A DNA stretch of 64,000 nt. It comes from Brevundimonas sp. PAMC22021. Lineage in GTDB: Bacteria > Pseudomonadota > Alphaproteobacteria > Caulobacterales > Caulobacteraceae. Position 1 is the first letter of the stretch, and each line of letters starts with the position of its first letter. The translations under genes and the position numbers were made by a program. The DNA lies in assembly GCF_019443405.1 (NCBI RefSeq), contig NZ_CP080376.1, positions 1,860,001 to 1,924,000 of the forward strand, in the 5' to 3' direction. The notes below the pieces were generated by a model. That model had not been told where the DNA came from and ran no database searches. It saw only the letters and a program-made list of their open reading frames with translations. Positions 56,363-64,000 of the stretch are shown here, one piece after another.

Positions 56363-57880
56363 ATGCGAAAGACAACGCACTTGAGCACTACCTTCGAATC
56401 CATGGGCCTGAACAAGGCCCTGCTGACCGCCCTCGCCGCCGAGGGCTATGAAAAGCCGACTCCGATCCAGGAAAAGGCCATCCCCGACGTCATGCTGGGC
56501 AAGGACCTGTTGGGCATCGCCCAGACGGGCACCGGCAAGACGGCGGCCTTCGCCCTGCCGATCCTGCACCGACTGGCCGAGAACCGCACCCCGCCCGTGC
56601 CGCGCACCACGCGCGCCCTGATCCTGAGCCCGACGCGCGAACTGGCCACCCAGATCGGCGAAAGCTTCAAGGCCTATGGCAAGCACCTGGGCTTCCGGGT
56701 CGCCGTGATCTTCGGCGGCGTGAAGTACGGCGGCCAGGAGCGCGCGCTGCAACAGGGCCTGGACATCCTGGTGGCCGCGCCCGGCCGCCTGCTGGATCAC
56801 ATCCAGCAGAAGACGCTGGACCTCGCCTCCACCGAGATCTTCGTGCTGGACGAGGCCGACCAGATGCTGGACCTCGGCTTCATCAAGCCGATCCGCCAGA
56901 TCGTGTCGCGCATGCCGGCGCGCCGCCAGAACCTGTTCTTCTCGGCCACCATGCCGACCGAGATCGGCAAGCTGGCGGGCGAACTGCTGAAGGACCCGGT
57001 CAAGGTCCAGGTGACGCCCCAGGCCACCACCGTCCAGCGCATCAGCCAGTCGGTCGTCCATGTCGAACAGGGCAGAAAGCGCGCCCTGCTGACCGAACTG
57101 TTCAGCGACCCGGGCTTCACCCGCTGCCTGGTGTTCACCAAGACCAAGCACGGCGCCGACAAGGTCGCGGCCTATCTGGAGGCCGGCGGCGTCGAGGCCG
57201 GCGCCATCCACGGCAACAAGAGCCAGCCGCAGCGCGAGCGTGCGCTTGAGGCGTTCAAGAACGGCAAGCTGCGCGTGCTGGTCGCCACCGACATCGCCGC
57301 CCGCGGCATCGACGTGGACAAGGTCACCCACGTGGTGAACTTCGAACTGCCCTTCGTGCCGGAAGCCTATGTCCACCGCATCGGCCGCACCGCGCGGGCG
57401 GGCGCCGACGGCACGGCCATCAGCTTCGTCGCCGGCGACGAGATGAAGCTGCTGAAGGACATCGAAAAGGTCACGCGCCAGAAGATCCCGGCCATCGACC
57501 GCCGCAACGACAAGGCGCTGGCGGCGCTGGACGCCTCCATCATGGCTTCGGGCGTCGGCAAGAAGGCGACCCTGCCGGAGCGAGAAGGCGGCGAGCGTGG
57601 CGACGGTCGGGGCGGCCGCGGCCGTCGCAACCCGCACCGCGACGGCGTGCGCCCGGAAGGCGGCGGCCAGCCGCATCGCCAGCGCAAGGGCGGCCGCGCG
57701 GGCGCCGAACGCACAGCCCCGGTGCGGGAATACAATCCGATGAGCGGCGAGCGTCCGCGCCAGACGGCCTCAGCCTCGGCTCCGGCCGCTTCGGCCGAAC
57801 CGCGCGCTGAGGGCCAGATGAAGCGCCGTCCCCGTCGCCGCCCGTCGAACGGCGGCAAGGGCTACGCCCAACAGGGTTGA
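56363..57880 (+). CDS. DEAD-box RNA helicase (RhlE-like)
   Basis: The 505-residue helicase has Q motif EKPTPIQEKAIP, motif I AQTGTGKTAAF, motif II VLDEADQMLDLGF, motif III FSATMP and motif VI HRIGRTARAG. The C-terminal tail (after about residue 390) is rich in Arg and Gly, typical of RhlE-type helicases that act on ribosome assembly or mRNA decay. ATG 56363 is used; a TTG at 56381 is possible. Confidence 0.93.
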   Translation: MRKTTHLSTTFESMGLNKALLTALAAEGYEKPTPIQEKAIPDVMLGKDLLGIAQTGTGKTAAFALPILHRLAENRTPPVPRTTRALILSPTRELATQIGESFKAYGKHLGFRVAVIFGGVKYGGQERALQQGLDILVAAPGRLLDHIQQKTLDLASTEIFVLDEADQMLDLGFIKPIRQIVSRMPARRQNLFFSATMPTEIGKLAGELLKDPVKVQVTPQATTVQRISQSVVHVEQGRKRALLTELFSDPGFTRCLVFTKTKHGADKVAAYLEAGGVEAGAIHGNKSQPQRERALEAFKNGKLRVLVATDIAARGIDVDKVTHVVNFELPFVPEAYVHRIGRTARAGADGTAISFVAGDEMKLLKDIEKVTRQKIPAIDRRNDKALAALDASIMASGVGKKATLPEREGGERGDGRGGRGRRNPHRDGVRPEGGGQPHRQRKGGRAGAERTAPVREYNPMSGERPRQTASASAPAASAEPRAEGQMKRRPRRRPSNGGKGYAQQG

Positions 57881-57948
57881 CGCACGCCCTCTCCTTCCCC
57901 GGCGCAGGTGGAAGGAGAGGCGTCCCGCCGGCGGGCGTGCGTGTTTTC
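57880..57948 (+). terminator. Long hairpin terminator after the helicase gene
   Basis: ACGCACGCCC at 57880-57889 pairs with GGGCGTGCGT at 57933-57942, enclosing a second hairpin (CTCTCCTTCC / GGAAGGAGAG). TTTTCC follows. It starts on the last base of the helicase stop codon. Confidence 0.8.
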
Positions 57949-57987
57949 CGCGTGCAAACTCGCCGGCTCTGCCGCTAAAGCTTCGGC

Positions 57988-60048
57988 GTGACCTCGCCCG
58001 CCGCCTCACCTGTTCCGAAGCCCGCCTGGGTCTGCGCGCCCGGAGTGCTGAAGGTCCCGTTTCTCGACGCCTTTTTGCCCGAGTATGAGCTGCGCCGCAT
58101 GCCGGGCGCGGATGTTCAGGCTGTTCTCGGCTGGGGCATGAAGCCGTCCGCCGCCGCCGGTCGCCGTTGGGCGGCAAGGAACAACCGCCCCTATGTCGCG
58201 CTCGAAGACGGCTTCCTGCGCTCGATCGGACTGGGCGAGGCGGGCGCAGCCAGCGTCAGCCTGATCGTCGACGACCTGGGCGTCTATTACGACGCCACCC
58301 GGCCCAGCCGTCTGGAGCGGCTGATCGCCGAAGCGTCCGACCGGTGCGATGCGGCGACCGAACAGCGCGCGCGCGCCCTGATCGATCGTATCGTCGCCTC
58401 CGGCCTGTCCAAGACCAACATGGGCGGACCGCTGGACGCCTCGGTGCTCCAGCCGCGTCGTCGCATCCTGATCGTGGACCAGACGCTCGGCGACGCCTCC
58501 ATCGCCTGCGGCCTGGCCTCGACGCAGAGCTTCGCCGACATGATCGCCGCCGCCCGCCGGGACGAACCGGACGCCCAGCTGATCGTCAAGCGTCATCCGG
58601 CCGTCGCCGCCGGACGCAAGCAGGGCTGCATCGCCGACGCCGATCTGCACGGCGTCACCCTGATCGACGCCGACGTGCGCCCGTCCGAGCTGCTCGCCGC
58701 CGTCGATGCGGTGTGGTGCGTCACCTCGGCCTTGGGGTTCGAGGCGCTGCTGCGCGGCCTGCCCGTCCGTTGTTTCGGCGCCCCCTTCTATTCCGGCTGG
58801 GGCCTGACCGTCGATGCGGTGGACACGGGGCGGCGCGGCGTCTCGCGCTCGATCGAGCAGGTCGCGGCGGCGGCGCTGATCGCCTATACCCGCTATGTCG
58901 ATCCGGTCACGGGCCGACGCTGCGAGGCCGAGCAGGCGCTGGACCGGCTGATCGCTTTTCGCGACCGGGCCGAGCGTCTCGCGGGGTCGTGGTCCGCCGT
59001 CGGCTTCGCCCCCGCCAAGCGACCCCAGGTGCGCCGCCTGCTGAACGGCCCCAAGACCCGCCTGCGCTACTTCATGTCGCCACAGCGGGCGGCCCGGCAC
59101 GCGAACGAGACGGACGGCCGGCTGATCTGGTGGGCCGGGAAGGAGAGCGCGGCCACGCGCGCGGCGGCCGAAGGCTTCGACGGCCCGACGGTGAGGATGG
59201 AGGACGGCTTCATTCGCTCGCGCGGCCTCGGTTCGGATTTCGTGGGCGCCCTGTCCGTCGCCCTGGACGACCAGGGCGTCTACTACGATCCCCGCCGCCC
59301 CTCACGCCTCGAGACCCTGATCGAGACGACCGAGCCAAGCGCCGCCGACCTCGCCCGCGCCGCCGCCCTGCGCGCCCGCGTCGTCGATGCCGGCCTGTCC
59401 AAATACAACATCAAGGGACATGCGCCCGCCGACTGGCCCGCGGACCGGCCGGTGCTGCTGGTGGTGGGGCAGGTCGAGAACGACAAGTCGATCCTGCTGG
59501 GCTGCGAGCCGGATCTGCGCACCAACTCGGCCCTGGTCGAGACGGCGCAGCGCGACCATCCGGACGCCTTTCTGGTCTATCGCAACCACCCGGACGTCCT
59601 GGCGGGCAACCGGCCGGGGCGGCTGGATCCTGCGGCGCTGGAGGCGGTGGACGCGTCCGGCGACGGGCTGGACATCATCGACTGCCTCCATGCCTGCAGC
59701 CGCGTCGCCACCCTGACGTCGCTGACCGGGTTCGAGGCCCTGATGCGCGGCAAGGCCGTGTCCATCTATGGGCGGCCCTTCTACGCAGGCTGGGGCCTGA
59801 CCGACGACCGGCTGGCGTTCGATCGCCGCAGCCGCCGCGCCACGGTGGATCACCTCGTCCTGGCGGCCCTGATCCGCTATCCGCTCTACATCACGCCGGA
59901 CGGCTGGCCCTGCGAGGCGGAAGACCTGGTCGAGGCGCTGATCGCCGCCCGGGACCGCCCCGCCCCGCCCCCACCGCGCGGACAGGTGCGTCGCTGGGCG
60001 ACCGGCATGCTGGCCAGCCTCGACCGGCGCCCTCCGCCGTCCTATTGA
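57988..60048 (+). CDS. KpsC-like capsular polysaccharide (Kdo) transferase
   Basis: The 686-residue protein is an internal duplication. Each half has the same block: EDGFLRSIGLGEAG with GVYYDATRPSRLE, and EDGFIRSRGLGSDF with GVYYDPRRPSRLE. Each also ends with GFEALLRGLPVRCFGAPFYS or GFEALMRGKAVSIYGRPFYA. KpsC adds the beta-Kdo linker on which group 2 capsules are built, using two transferase domains. No kps transport genes are adjacent here. GTG 57988 is the start. Confidence 0.88.
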   Translation: MTSPAASPVPKPAWVCAPGVLKVPFLDAFLPEYELRRMPGADVQAVLGWGMKPSAAAGRRWAARNNRPYVALEDGFLRSIGLGEAGAASVSLIVDDLGVYYDATRPSRLERLIAEASDRCDAATEQRARALIDRIVASGLSKTNMGGPLDASVLQPRRRILIVDQTLGDASIACGLASTQSFADMIAAARRDEPDAQLIVKRHPAVAAGRKQGCIADADLHGVTLIDADVRPSELLAAVDAVWCVTSALGFEALLRGLPVRCFGAPFYSGWGLTVDAVDTGRRGVSRSIEQVAAAALIAYTRYVDPVTGRRCEAEQALDRLIAFRDRAERLAGSWSAVGFAPAKRPQVRRLLNGPKTRLRYFMSPQRAARHANETDGRLIWWAGKESAATRAAAEGFDGPTVRMEDGFIRSRGLGSDFVGALSVALDDQGVYYDPRRPSRLETLIETTEPSAADLARAAALRARVVDAGLSKYNIKGHAPADWPADRPVLLVVGQVENDKSILLGCEPDLRTNSALVETAQRDHPDAFLVYRNHPDVLAGNRPGRLDPAALEAVDASGDGLDIIDCLHACSRVATLTSLTGFEALMRGKAVSIYGRPFYAGWGLTDDRLAFDRRSRRATVDHLVLAALIRYPLYITPDGWPCEAEDLVEALIAARDRPAPPPPRGQVRRWATGMLASLDRRPPPSY

Positions 60049-60070
60049 CGCGATCGAAGACGAAACAAAC

Positions 60071-60154
60071 CTTCCTCAAGCAGCGAGGCTCCGCGAGCCG
60101 AGCGACAGCAACCTACTTCCTCAAGCAGCGAGACCGCGCGGGTCGAGCGATAGG
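60071..60154. repeat. Two tandem family B repeats
   Basis: CTTCCTCAAGCAGCGAGGCTC and CTTCCTCAAGCAGCGAGACCG start two copies about 45 bases apart, each with a short stem (GGCTC/GAGCC; GACC/GGTC) and ending in GAGCGACAG or GAGCGATAGG. They fill the gap between kpsC and the KAS III gene. Confidence 0.8.
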
Positions 60155-60165
60155 AAAACCACAAA

Positions 60166-61323
60166 GTGCCCCACGCCGTCATCGCCGCGACCGGCCTCTT
60201 CACTCCCGAACAGTCGGTGTCGAACGCCGAACTGGTCGAAAGCTACAACGCCTGGGCCGAACGCTGGAACGTCGCCCATTCGGACGGCATCGCGGCGGGC
60301 GAGCTGGAGGCGAAGACGCCCTCCTCGGCCGAGTTCATCGAAAAGGCGTCCGGCATCAAGAGCCGCTTCGTCATGGACAAGGCCGGCGTGATCGACCCGG
60401 AGCGGATGGCGCCCCGCATCGCCGAACGCGGCAACGACGAACTGTCGGTCATGGCCGAAATGGCCGTCGCCGCCGCCCGTCAGGCGATCGAGGCCTGGGG
60501 CAAGCCGGTCAGCGAGATCGGCGCGGTGCTGTGCGCCGCCTCCAACATGCCGCGCCCCTACCCCGCCCTGGCGGTCGAGGTGCAACAGGCGCTGGGGATC
60601 GAGGGCTTCGCCTTCGACATGAACGTGGCCTGCTCTTCGGCCACATTCGGGATCAAGACGGCGGCCGATTTTATTGGCGGCGGCTCGGTCAAGGCCGTGC
60701 TGATGGTCAACCCCGAGATCTGCTCGGCCCACCTGAACTTCACCGACCGCGACAGCCACTTCATCTTCGGCGACGTGGCCACCGCCGTGATCGTCGAGTC
60801 GTCCGACACCGCTGGTCCCGGCGGCTGGGACGTGTTGGGCACGCGGCTGAAGACGGTGTTCTCCAACAACATCCGCAACAATTTCGGCTTCCTGAACCGA
60901 ACCGAACGCAGCAACCAAGACGCGGGCGCGGCGGCCTCAAGCAGCGAAGCGATAGGCCCCTCAGACAAACTTTTCGTCCAGCAAGGACGAAAAGTGTTCA
61001 AGGACGTGGTGCCGATGGTGTCCGACATGATCGTCGATCACGCCGGCGAGCTGGGCCTCGACCCCCACGGATTGAAGCGCCTGTGGCTGCACCAGGCCAA
61101 CATCAACATGAACCAGCTGATCGGCAAGAAGGTGCTGGGTCGCGAGCCGACGGTTGATGAGAACGTCATCATCCTGGACGAATACGCCAACACCTCCTCG
61201 GCCGGCTCGATCATCGCCTTTCACCTGCACCACGATGGCTTCGAGCCCGGAGATACGGGGCTGATCTGCTCGTTCGGCGCCGGCTATTCCGCCGGCACGG
61301 TGTTTGTCAGGAAGCGCGCCTAG
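60166..61323 (+). CDS. 3-oxoacyl-ACP synthase III-type condensing enzyme
   Basis: The 385-residue protein has the KAS III catalytic triad: Cys in NVACSSATFG, His in WLHQANINMNQLIG and Asn in YANTSSAGSI. It is longer than FabH (about 320), and the N-terminal region (ESYNAWAERW, KASGIKSRFVMDKAGV) is typical of the beta-ketoacyl-ACP synthase III family found in secondary lipid pathways. Residues about 255-270 are encoded by a family B repeat. It starts with GTG 60166. Confidence 0.9.
   Translation: MPHAVIAATGLFTPEQSVSNAELVESYNAWAERWNVAHSDGIAAGELEAKTPSSAEFIEKASGIKSRFVMDKAGVIDPERMAPRIAERGNDELSVMAEMAVAAARQAIEAWGKPVSEIGAVLCAASNMPRPYPALAVEVQQALGIEGFAFDMNVACSSATFGIKTAADFIGGGSVKAVLMVNPEICSAHLNFTDRDSHFIFGDVATAVIVESSDTAGPGGWDVLGTRLKTVFSNNIRNNFGFLNRTERSNQDAGAAASSSEAIGPSDKLFVQQGRKVFKDVVPMVSDMIVDHAGELGLDPHGLKRLWLHQANINMNQLIGKKVLGREPTVDENVIILDEYANTSSAGSIIAFHLHHDGFEPGDTGLICSFGAGYSAGTVFVRKRA
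60934..60957. repeat. Family B repeat inside the KAS III gene
   Basis: GCCTCAAGCAGCGAAGCGATAGG matches the copies just upstream of the gene (60071, 60116) and is translated in frame as ASSSEAIG. It is followed by an 11-bp palindrome, ACTTTTCGTCC/GGACGAAAAGT, around 60968-60994. Confidence 0.75.
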
Positions 61324-61781
61324 AAGCGCGGCGTCAGCAGGGCCCAGTCGAGGCTCCACAGGCCGGGCCCCTGCACCATCAGCCAGAACAGGATGGTCAT
61401 CAGCAGGGTCTCGGGCAGGTCGAGATAGGACGACAACCGGTAGCCCAGGCTGGTTCCCTCCACGGACTTGCGCGTCACCGTCAGCAGGGCGACCAGGCTG
61501 ATGATGAAGAGCAGGGCGGCGGACAGGGTGGTCAGCAGACCGAGGATCAGCAGGGCGCCGCCCGCGAACTCGCACACCGAGACGAAGCGGGCCGTCTTGC
61601 GTGGCGCGGCGATTCCCGCCTCAACCATGGTCTTTTGCATCTTCTCGGCGCTTTGGGCCGAGAACAGCTTGTAGAACCCCGACAGGAAGAACATCCCGCC
61701 CACCACGATGCGCGCCACGAACGGCGCGGTGTCCACAAGGCCGGGCCAACCCAGCGCAATGCCCCGATAGAGCTCGACCAT
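61320..61781 (-). CDS. DoxX-family membrane protein
   Basis: The 153-residue protein has four hydrophobic segments and the DoxX pattern ARIVVGGMFFLSGFYKLFS, CEFAGGALLILGLLTTLSAA and a C-terminal LPETLLMTILFWLMVQGPG. Function is uncertain, possibly redox-related. It converges with the KAS III gene, and the two overlap by four bases. Confidence 0.88.
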   Translation of the reverse strand: MVELYRGIALGWPGLVDTAPFVARIVVGGMFFLSGFYKLFSAQSAEKMQKTMVEAGIAAPRKTARFVSVCEFAGGALLILGLLTTLSAALLFIISLVALLTVTRKSVEGTSLGYRLSSYLDLPETLLMTILFWLMVQGPGLWSLDWALLTPRF

Positions 61782-61961
61782 TCCTGTATCCTCCTAGAAG
61801 CTCTGCGGTAATGCGTCCGGGGCGATCCAGTTGCCGATTTCGCCAAATGACCGCCGCAATTCACCAAAATCGATTTGGTTCCATTCACATCTCTGTGGCT
61901 ACGCTTGAATCCGCCGCGAAGATTTGCGAGGCCTTGCGGGTCGAGAACAGGGAGTTCCTGG

Positions 61962-62222
61962 ATGGCTCAGACGAAAACACCGCGGAACGGCTTGGACAGC
62001 CTGGCGCGCGACATCGCCCTGGTGCTGGAGCGCATGGGCGGATCGGCGCACCAGACAGTGGTCATCGACTGCGTCGCCGCCTTGAAGCGCCAGCGCGGCG
62101 AACAGGTGACGCCGGATCTGAAGACCCGCATCATCGAGGTCTTCGAACATTATCGCGATCTCTTCTTCCGCCCGTTCGGGGAAGGCTCGAATCGCTGGGC
62201 GCTGGCCGGCGACTTCGCCTGA
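61962..62222 (+). CDS. Conserved small protein of unknown function
   Basis: The 86-residue product (NGLDSLARDIALVLERMGGS, LKTRIIEVFEHYRDLFFRPF) looks helical. ATG 61962 is chosen because AGGGAG lies about ten bases upstream; an upstream ORF extension has no such support. A bidirectional terminator follows. Confidence 0.65.
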   Translation: MAQTKTPRNGLDSLARDIALVLERMGGSAHQTVVIDCVAALKRQRGEQVTPDLKTRIIEVFEHYRDLFFRPFGEGSNRWALAGDFA

Positions 62223-62237
62223 GACATCGCTGACGTG

Positions 62238-62270
62238 AAAAGGGCGCGCCTCGCGGGAGGCGCGCCCTTT
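62238..62270. terminator. Bidirectional terminator
   Basis: AAAGGGCGCGCCTC and GAGGCGCGCCCTTT are perfect complements with a GCGG loop, with T-tracts on both strands. It ends both the small gene on the left and the outer-membrane protein gene on the right. Confidence 0.92.
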
Positions 62271-62292
62271 CGTCATGTCGGATCGAAGACGA

Positions 62293-62814
62293 TCAGAACT
62301 TGCGCACGAAGCTCAGCGCGTAGCTGTCGTTTTCGCCGTCCGAGCCGTTGAAGTCGCGGCGGGTCCAGTCGGCGCGCACGCCGTTCAGGCCGTCAACCAG
62401 ATAGGTCGCGCCCGCGCCGTAGTTCCAGCTGTCCTCGCCGATGTCCGAAGAGCCGCCGGCCAGTTCGCGCTTCAGTTCGGTGTGGCCATAGCCGGTGCGC
62501 ACGAACACTTCGAGGTTGTTGGACACCGGGTACTTGCCGACGACATAGCCGGCGGCGTCCCACTCGTGCTCGATCTTGCCGTCCACGCCGGCCACGTTGA
62601 TGTCGTGATCCTTGACGCCCACGGAGGCCTCGGTCTCCACCGCGATGAAGCGGTTCAGGTTCACGCCCAGGCGGCCGGTCACGGCGCCCGTGCTGGTGTC
62701 GTCAAGATGAGTGTAGCCGAGGTTGCCGTATCCGCGCGGCTCGGACGCCGATTGCGCTAGTGCAGGCGCAGCGATTGCAGAAATGGCGACAGCGGCGAGA
62801 ATGATGTTACGCAT
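62293..62814 (-). CDS. Outer-membrane beta-barrel protein
   Basis: The 173-residue protein has a signal peptide (MRNIILAAVAISAIAAPALAQ) and alternating beta-strand pattern, ending in the typical aromatic C-terminus SYALSFVRKF. It fits the OmpA-like transmembrane barrel type of small porin-family protein (RLGVNLNRFIAVETEASVG). Role unknown. Confidence 0.85.
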   Translation of the reverse strand: MRNIILAAVAISAIAAPALAQSASEPRGYGNLGYTHLDDTSTGAVTGRLGVNLNRFIAVETEASVGVKDHDINVAGVDGKIEHEWDAAGYVVGKYPVSNNLEVFVRTGYGHTELKRELAGGSSDIGEDSWNYGAGATYLVDGLNGVRADWTRRDFNGSDGENDSYALSFVRKF

Positions 62815-63005
62815 TGTTTCTATTCACTCCTAGATGCGGCGATCTGTGTTGATCGCCAACCCCATCCAGCGAGTGCATAAATGGGGGACGGACTATGCCG
62901 TTCCAGATGCCGCGACCACTTGCGCTGAGCTGTGCACGTCAGGACACATACAGCGTTCCTTCAACTGTGACGTTGTTGTGACATTGGAACGCCTCGCCCC
63001 AACGA

Positions 63006-63034
63006 CAAAGGGCGGCCCGCGCGGAGCCGCCCCT
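63006..63034 (-). terminator. ppdK intrinsic terminator
   Basis: On the minus strand GGGGCGGC pairs with GCCGCCC across a nine-base loop, followed by TTTGTCGTT. It lies 27 bases past the ppdK stop. The rest of 62815-63060 holds no supported gene. Confidence 0.8.
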
Positions 63035-63060
63035 TATCCGACCGTGGATCAGGCAGACGC

Positions 63061-64000
<940 letters not shown>

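Overview
The window is a high-GC bacterial chromosome segment. It looks like Caulobacterales (Alphaproteobacteria), and Brevundimonas is the closest fit I can suggest from gene content alone. The pointers are a near-canonical CtrA with GATTC (CcrM-type) sites in its promoter region, a MucR regulator, a PleC/DivJ-type histidine kinase, two DUF2336 proteins, fliI-fliJ, sigma-32, and a complete gene transfer agent (GTA) cluster. No tRNA, rRNA or CRISPR array was seen.

Layout. 1-6.3 kb: the end of an RluA-family pseudouridine synthase, rpoH, then leftward genes for a pseudo-receiver protein, purA, serC and a J-domain co-chaperone. 6.3-21.9 kb: a leftward GTA operon, from a gene 1-like ORF and terminase through portal, protease, capsid, connector and tail genes to the large gene 15 tip protein. 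Many of its junctions are ATGA, GTGA or TGATG overlaps. It carries extra genes: a head-spike base protein, a small ORF and an SGNH hydrolase between terminase and portal, and an opposite-strand DUF805 gene between genes 11 and 12. Gene 11 (tape measure) is split by a one-base frameshift in a G7 run. 21.9-34.2 kb: YcgN, an M16 protease, an ABC-F ATPase, exported proteins, two DUF2336 proteins, MucR, and a DUF559 nuclease gene bracketed by inverted repeats. 34.2-44.4 kb: cysK, a cytoplasmic chemoreceptor, a MarR-type regulator, fliI-fliJ, a GH10 xylanase, a histidine kinase and sufE. 44.4-47.5 kb: a toxin-antitoxin pair, a two-gene unit resembling the GTA activators GafY/GafZ, and divergently ctrA. 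47.6-54.1 kb: trmJ, ynfA, a formaldehyde-detoxification pair (adhC, fghA) split by a VapBC module, HicAB, sodB and an exported metallo-beta-lactamase-fold enzyme. 54.1-64 kb: rpsD, an RNA helicase, a KpsC-like transferase, a KAS III-type synthase, DoxX, an outer-membrane protein, and the 3' end of ppdK.

Two themes tie the window together. First, the GTA structural operon and its likely regulators sit about 24 kb apart, and the candidate gafYZ genes share an intergenic region with ctrA. CtrA sites there could couple cell-cycle control to GTA production. Second, several families of short palindromic repeats are scattered through intergenic DNA and also lie in frame inside genes (GTA capsid and gene 14, ABC-F, KAS III). 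One family usually forms short inverted pairs, but one pair encloses a DUF559 nuclease gene. That suggests a full-length element with shorter gene-less relatives.

Functions come from reading protein motifs and gene order by eye. No database search was possible.
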